64,000 nucleotides of DNA from assembly GCF_900187425.1 (NCBI RefSeq), contig NZ_FYDJ01000002.1:558001-622000 (forward strand). Direction: 5' to 3'. This document shows positions 59,810 through 64,000 of the stretch, piece by piece (the stretch's first letter is position 1; every line of letters starts with the position of its first letter). Below the pieces are notes generated by a model. It was not told where the DNA came from. It did no database searches and saw only the letters and a program-made list of their open reading frames with translations. The position numbers and the translations under genes are program-made. This DNA comes from Pseudomonas sp. Irchel s3h14 (GTDB taxonomy: Bacteria > Pseudomonadota > Gammaproteobacteria > Pseudomonadales > Pseudomonadaceae).

Positions 59810-61315
59810 TTACTCGACGGCGACATTACCGCCGAATTTGCTCATGACAAACCCGACAAACTCTTCGACGGTCATCTTCTGGCCGTTGAAATCCACCTGA
59901 TTATTGGCGTAGTGCAGTTTGGCGACGATGTTGCTGCCTTCCAGTTTTGCCAACTGCGTGCCGACTGCCATGCTGCCAAACATGTCGGCGGTGGCGGTGG
60001 CCTGATCGGCGATGAGCTTGGCGTCGGTCTGACCGTCGATTTGCGACTGCACGCTCAGCAGGTCAACGAGCATTGGCTTGGACACTTTCACGTTGACGTC
60101 CAGCAGCGCAATCAGTTGTTGGGTCAACTGGTCTGGCGGCAGGTCCATGGATTGTGGTTTGGTCAGGTCGAGCACCAGGTTGGCGCGGCTTTCGCCATTG
60201 GCGGTGTTGAACGACAGATTCTCCAGGGCAACCTGCGGGCCGGCGGCCAGCAGTTTCTCCAGGCCGGTTTTGACCTGCGCCTCTTCGGCCGGGGTCAGGA
60301 CCAGCTCTGGAGCCGGTTCACCCGCAGCCACGGCCTCAGCGGCGGCCCTCTCGTACGGTTGCAGTTTGGTCTGGTAAATCTGCATCAACGACATTGTTGC
60401 CGGGATGTCGAGGTTCTTCAGGCTCATGGCCATCTGCGCAGAGCCGACAGCCTTGCCGTTCAGGGTCACCTCACCCACCTTGTAATCGGCACGCCCCGAA
60501 GCGCTGGTGCCGGATTCCTCGGTCCGGTTCTTCATTTCAAATTTCTTGAAACCCAAGACCGACTGCCTGGCGCCGAAGGTGGTCTTGCTGTCGGTCAGCT
60601 CGACGGTGTTCTCGCCGGTGTAGTAGCCGTAGGTACTTTTTGTCAGGTTGCTGGCCAGGGTCAGGCCGTTCAGTTCTACCTTCACTGGCGTCTGATCTTC
60701 AGCGACCGTGCTCAGGGTCAGGCTGTCCATGTAACCGTCGGCCTTGACCTTCTGCGCTTGAGCGCTGGCGGCGACATCGAGGTTCAGCCCGGAGAATTTC
60801 AGGCTGGACTTGTCGTCAAGCGCCACGTCCAGCGGCAGCAATTGCAGGGTGCCGTTGGTGGCATTGTCGTAACCGATGTTGACCACGCCCGTGAGTGGCG
60901 ATTTGTCCTTGGCAGCGGCGAACCATTTCTCGGTGGTCGGGGTTCTTTCCAGTTCGTAGTGACTGGTGGCCAGGACCGGCAGCCACTTCAACGACATCAG
61001 GCGCGAAAACGGCAGCGGGCCGTGTTCGATGCGATCGACGAACAACAACTCCACCGGTGCCTCACCGAACATCTCGCCTTCGCCCTTGAGGCGGTAGTGC
61101 GCGGTGCTGCTGAACACATGGCGCTCCAGCGACACCAGCTCCAGCGACGCGGTGCCGTTGGAACCGACCAGCGCGGCTTGCAGCTCTTTGTTGGCGTCGG
61201 CGATCGAGGTGTTCAGCACACCGTCGAGTTTGGTGCCGGTGTACCAGGCACCGCCGGCGCTGATTGCACCGATGGCAACGACGATTCCAAGAAGCACGCC
61301 TGCTGATTTATTCAT
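59810..61315 (-). CDS. YdgA family (DUF945) protein
   Basis: 501 aa from the ATG complementary to 61313-61315. N-terminal membrane anchor (GVLLGIVVAIGAISAGGAWY) followed by Y-T-G-x-x-L-D, typical of DUF945. Long beta-rich repeat body (LKFSGLNLDVAASAQAQKVK; KNLDIPATMSLMQIYQTKLQ) and an end with QVDFNGQKMTVEEFVGFVMS. Envelope protein of unknown role. Single-gene unit. Confidence 0.85.
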   Translation of the reverse strand: MNKSAGVLLGIVVAIGAISAGGAWYTGTKLDGVLNTSIADANKELQAALVGSNGTASLELVSLERHVFSSTAHYRLKGEGEMFGEAPVELLFVDRIEHGPLPFSRLMSLKWLPVLATSHYELERTPTTEKWFAAAKDKSPLTGVVNIGYDNATNGTLQLLPLDVALDDKSSLKFSGLNLDVAASAQAQKVKADGYMDSLTLSTVAEDQTPVKVELNGLTLASNLTKSTYGYYTGENTVELTDSKTTFGARQSVLGFKKFEMKNRTEESGTSASGRADYKVGEVTLNGKAVGSAQMAMSLKNLDIPATMSLMQIYQTKLQPYERAAAEAVAAGEPAPELVLTPAEEAQVKTGLEKLLAAGPQVALENLSFNTANGESRANLVLDLTKPQSMDLPPDQLTQQLIALLDVNVKVSKPMLVDLLSVQSQIDGQTDAKLIADQATATADMFGSMAVGTQLAKLEGSNIVAKLHYANNQVDFNGQKMTVEEFVGFVMSKFGGNVAVE

Positions 61316-61506
61316 GAATGACCCGATCAATGTCCGTTGTTTGAAGGTGTGGTCGTCTTCCCTGAACCCATGACGGGTTACGGTCACGACTGCGTTAAAA
61401 GTGCGATGGAGATTAGCATCAGGCGCACGGGGCGGCCCAATGATTAAAGGTTAAAGAGTGTCTATGGACCGTGCGCAGGGGTTGAGAGTTTCGGCGGATA
61501 TGAAAT

Positions 61507-61589
61507 CGCCATCGCGAGCAAGCTCGGCTCCTACAGGGTCCTGTGATCGACACATAACCCTGTAGGAGCCGAGCTTGCTCGCGATGGCG
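61507..61589. repeat. REP pair
   Basis: CGCCATCGCGAGCAAGCTCG and its reverse complement around a 32-base centre, between two minus-strand genes. Confidence 0.9.
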
Positions 61590-61609
61590 TCAGTCCTGCA
61601 AACACACAA

Positions 61610-62248
61610 TCAGGAATACTGCGTTTCAATCTCATCAAGTTGATGATCAAAGCTCTTGAGCCGTGCGGTCCATGTATAGACCAGCACTTCGAAGTCGCGA
61701 TTGATCACCGCCGTGCCGCTGGGGGATTCCGAGCGCGGGTCGCAGAAGTCCAGTTGATAACGTTCGCGGGCCATGGCGGTGGCGACATCGGAGAGTTCAC
61801 GGGCGTTACTGAGCCAGTGCCAGCCGTCCTCGGACACTTGCTTGTCCAGCGCCTGGCATTGTTTTTTCAGGGTTTCGAGGCTTTTTTCCAGCGGTGTGCC
61901 GGTGAGTTCGCCCATGACTTCCTGGAACGTACGCCCCGGTTGCCAGTAACTGCCCCAGAAATACCGATCAAACACCGTTTCGACACGGCGCAGCGCGACC
62001 TTGGTGTCCCAGATCAGCACCAGGGTCTTGCCTTGTTCGAGCTGTCTTTTCTTGATGCGCTGACCCTGGACCGAAGCCCAGGCCACCACCACGATTGCCA
62101 TTACGGCAATCAATGCCGCGGCGCTGTCGAGGAACACCAGCGCCTTGTCGATCTGGTGGGCCAGCATGATGCCGTAGAAATAAGTGGCCGATAGCAACAC
62201 CAATGCCGCTATAGCGCACCAGAAGCCGGGAGCATAAGGGTTTTTCAT
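61610..62248 (-). CDS. Uncharacterised membrane protein, 212 aa
   Basis: ATG complementary to 62246-62248 with GGGGATT upstream; starts at 62263 and 62269 are also in frame. Two membrane segments (FWCAIAALVLLSATYFYGIM and AALIAVMAIVVVAWASVQ), then a soluble helical part with several Trp and Tyr (FDRYFWGSYWQPGRTFQEVM; DGWHWLSNARELSDVATAMA). No family recognised. Independent of the efflux operon upstream. Confidence 0.75.
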   Translation of the reverse strand: MKNPYAPGFWCAIAALVLLSATYFYGIMLAHQIDKALVFLDSAAALIAVMAIVVVAWASVQGQRIKKRQLEQGKTLVLIWDTKVALRRVETVFDRYFWGSYWQPGRTFQEVMGELTGTPLEKSLETLKKQCQALDKQVSEDGWHWLSNARELSDVATAMARERYQLDFCDPRSESPSGTAVINRDFEVLVYTWTARLKSFDHQLDEIETQYS

Positions 62249-62330
62249 TATTGGAATCCCCATGACCAACGCGAGCCTTGATTGATGAGTTCGACGCGCG
62301 ACCTTATCAACTCAAAGCATAGCAACGGCC

Positions 62331-63779
62331 TCAGGGTTTGCCGGAGTTCGTGCCTTGCGTTCGTCCGCTTTCCCAGCCGCCACCCAAGGCCAGGAACAAA
62401 TCAATCTGGCTCATGGCAACCTGCGTGCTGGCGGAAGCCAGTTGCGCCCGCACGTCGGTGTAGGTGCGAGTCGCTTGCAAGTCCGCCAGGAACGATGCGC
62501 GACCGGCCTGGAAGAAGCGGTGAGTCTGGTCTGCCGCCAGTTGCGCCGATTGCTCGGCGTCGGCTAGCGCGTCGCGCCGCTGCAGCAACGCCGAGTACTG
62601 GGCCAGACCGGTCTGGGTTTCGCGGATGGCGTTGAGCACCACGCCATCGAAATGCGCCAACGCGCCTTCGGTGGCGGCTTCGGCCTCGCGGATTCGCGCC
62701 CGGGAGCCGTTGGACGGCACGGTCCAGGTCAGCAACGGCCCGAAGCCCCAGCGATTGGTCGCCGGTTTGCCGAGGTTTTCCAGGATGCCGACGGTACCGA
62801 CGGTCGCGCCGATGCTGATGTCCGGGTACAACTCGCCGGTGGCGATGCCGATGCCGGCGGTCGACGCAGCCAATCGTCGCTCGGCCTGCCGCACATCGGG
62901 ACGGCGCTTGAGCAACGTCGCGCCGTCACCCACCGGTAACAATTGCGCAATCTTCGGCAGCTCCGCGCAGCGGTCGGTGCCGGCCGGCAGTTGATCCACA
63001 GGTTTGGCCAACAGCATCGACAAACGGAACAACCCGGCCTGACGCGCCGCCTCATAACGCGGCATGTCGGCGCGCAAGGATTTGAATTGGGTTTGCGAGC
63101 GGGTGACCTGGGTTTCATCTCCGCGCCCGGCGTCGCGAAGACGCTGGATCAGCGTGGTGCTTTGGGCTTGCAAGTCGAGGGAATGCTGGGCGATTTCCTG
63201 CTCTTCGTTGGCCGCGCAGACTTGGGTGTAGGCCCGAACCACATCGGCCACCAAGGTAATCCGCGCCGTATCCCCCGCTGCTTGCGTCGCATCGGCATTA
63301 GCCTTGGCCGCCTCGATGCCGCGCTGCAAAGTGCCGAACAAATCGAACTGATACGAGGTGGTAATGCCAATGTCGCCGACGTTGGCCACCGGCACTTTTT
63401 CCGGCAGCAGGAATGCTTCGCCGGACTCCTGCAAACGCTGGGCCCCCATCTTCACCCCCCCGCTCCAGCCACCGGCCGCTTGAGCTTCATCGACCTGCGC
63501 GCGCGCTCGGGAAAGGTTCGCCGCCGCCACGCGCAAATCAGTGTTGGAGGCCATGGCCTGCTGGACCAATTGATCGAGGCGCGGATCCTGATACAAGCGC
63601 CACCAATCGCTGGGCACCGGTGCCGAGACGACATTTTTGCCGTTCACCGCCAAGTCGCCCTGCAAGTCTTCACGGTGGACGGCGGCCTCGTCCGGCAAGT
63701 GATAATCCGGCCCAACCACCTGACAGGCCGACAGCAACAGGCCTAATCCGGCGATAGCCAAACCCGAGGCCCTGCTCAT
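62331..63779 (-). CDS. Outer-membrane efflux lipoprotein, NodT/OprM family
   Basis: 482 aa. Lipobox LLSAC near residue 19, then VGPDYHLP, a hallmark of NodT. Two OEP repeats of long helices (LVQQAMASNTDLRVAAANLS; YTQVCAANEEQEIAQHSLDL; ALAQFDGV-like end; FFQAGRASFLADLQATRTYT). Forms the trimeric exit duct for the pump whose adaptor gene overlaps it by 4 bases upstream. Last gene of that operon. Confidence 0.9.
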   Translation of the reverse strand: MSRASGLAIAGLGLLLSACQVVGPDYHLPDEAAVHREDLQGDLAVNGKNVVSAPVPSDWWRLYQDPRLDQLVQQAMASNTDLRVAAANLSRARAQVDEAQAAGGWSGGVKMGAQRLQESGEAFLLPEKVPVANVGDIGITTSYQFDLFGTLQRGIEAAKANADATQAAGDTARITLVADVVRAYTQVCAANEEQEIAQHSLDLQAQSTTLIQRLRDAGRGDETQVTRSQTQFKSLRADMPRYEAARQAGLFRLSMLLAKPVDQLPAGTDRCAELPKIAQLLPVGDGATLLKRRPDVRQAERRLAASTAGIGIATGELYPDISIGATVGTVGILENLGKPATNRWGFGPLLTWTVPSNGSRARIREAEAATEGALAHFDGVVLNAIRETQTGLAQYSALLQRRDALADAEQSAQLAADQTHRFFQAGRASFLADLQATRTYTDVRAQLASASTQVAMSQIDLFLALGGGWESGRTQGTNSGKP

Positions 63780-64000
63780 TTCGCGGGCTCCTGGGTTTGA
63801 TCGTCAATGATCGACACCGTGGCGGTCCGTCCGGCGATCATGCGGAAATCCGCCGGCACGTCGTCGAAGGCGATCCGCACCGGAATCCGCTGGGCCAGCC
63901 GTACCCAACTGAACGCCGGGTTGACGTTGGGCAGCAAGTTGCTGCCGCTGCTGCGGTCGCGGTCTTCGATGCCGGCGACGATGCTTTCCACATGCCCACG
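63776..64000 (-). CDS. HlyD/EmrA-like efflux adaptor, C-terminal part only
   Basis: The last 70 residues are in the window: ESIVAGIEDRDRSSGSNLLP, NVNPAFSWVRLAQRIPVRIA, FDDVPADFRMIAGRTATVSI. The F-x-W-V-R-L-A-Q-R-x-P-V motif is typical of EmrA/AaeA-type membrane fusion proteins. The start lies beyond the right edge. Its stop overlaps the NodT gene by 4 bases. The pump class cannot be judged from this fragment. Confidence 0.85.
   Translation of the reverse strand, partial: RGHVESIVAGIEDRDRSSGSNLLPNVNPAFSWVRLAQRIPVRIAFDDVPADFRMIAGRTATVSIIDDQTQEPAK

Overview
The window looks like the chromosome of a Pseudomonas of the fluorescens type. Supporting evidence: high-GC coding sequence, two families of intergenic palindromes seen in this group (REP pairs with a GCGAGCAAGC core, and elements starting GATCGTTCCCACGC), and familiar gene blocks (oscA-sbp-cysTWA, GGDEF/EAL gene next to desA, gabDT, pgaABCD). 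The species is inferred; no rRNA gene is present.

Layout. 1-1833: two tandem efflux adaptor genes (TriA/TriB-like; the first-listed one runs off the left edge). 1991-3151: AAA ATPase. 3286-6233: polar amino-acid ABC importer. 6515-9400: small ORF, MetQ-like binding protein, short sigma-54 activator without a visible DNA-binding end, RBBP9-like hydrolase. 9870-12048: desaturase and divergent AraC regulator. 12049-13522: HipBA toxin-antitoxin pair with two likely operators. 13633-15364: orphan receiver, Crp-like regulator, Mpo1-like membrane protein. 15455-19486: sulfate uptake operon. 19625-25283: c-di-GMP enzymes, delta-9 desaturase, HDOD response regulator. 25432-28349: gabDT.

From tRNA-Arg(CCG) at 28700 to about 45.63 kb lies an integrated P4-like satellite. 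It has a tyrosine integrase, an AlpA-like regulator, a chain of small overlapping genes, a 963-aa Toprim/DUF927 primase-helicase, and two iteron-bearing non-coding ends. Just before the replication genes there is a C4/CI-type antisense RNA with complementary copies on both sides of it. The satellite carries AT-rich cargo: an orphan 305-aa gene, a broken parA, a LysE exporter, a DUF2846 lipoprotein, and an 859-aa HD + GHKL-ATPase protein flanked by two inverted 155-bp MITE-like repeats. The last is the best candidate for an undescribed conflict or defence function. The right end holds three copies of a roughly 60-bp module beside three iteron families and a KTSC gene, then a displaced tRNA 3' end with its own terminator.

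Right of the satellite are a colicin E3-like ribonuclease bacteriocin and its likely immunity gene. Core genome then resumes: ECF sigma factor, anti-sigma factor, VWA lipoprotein, YbhB protein, Rieske-FAD oxidoreductase, the pgaABCD exopolysaccharide operon, a YdgA-like protein, a membrane protein, and a NodT-type outer-membrane efflux factor with the end of its adaptor gene at the right edge.
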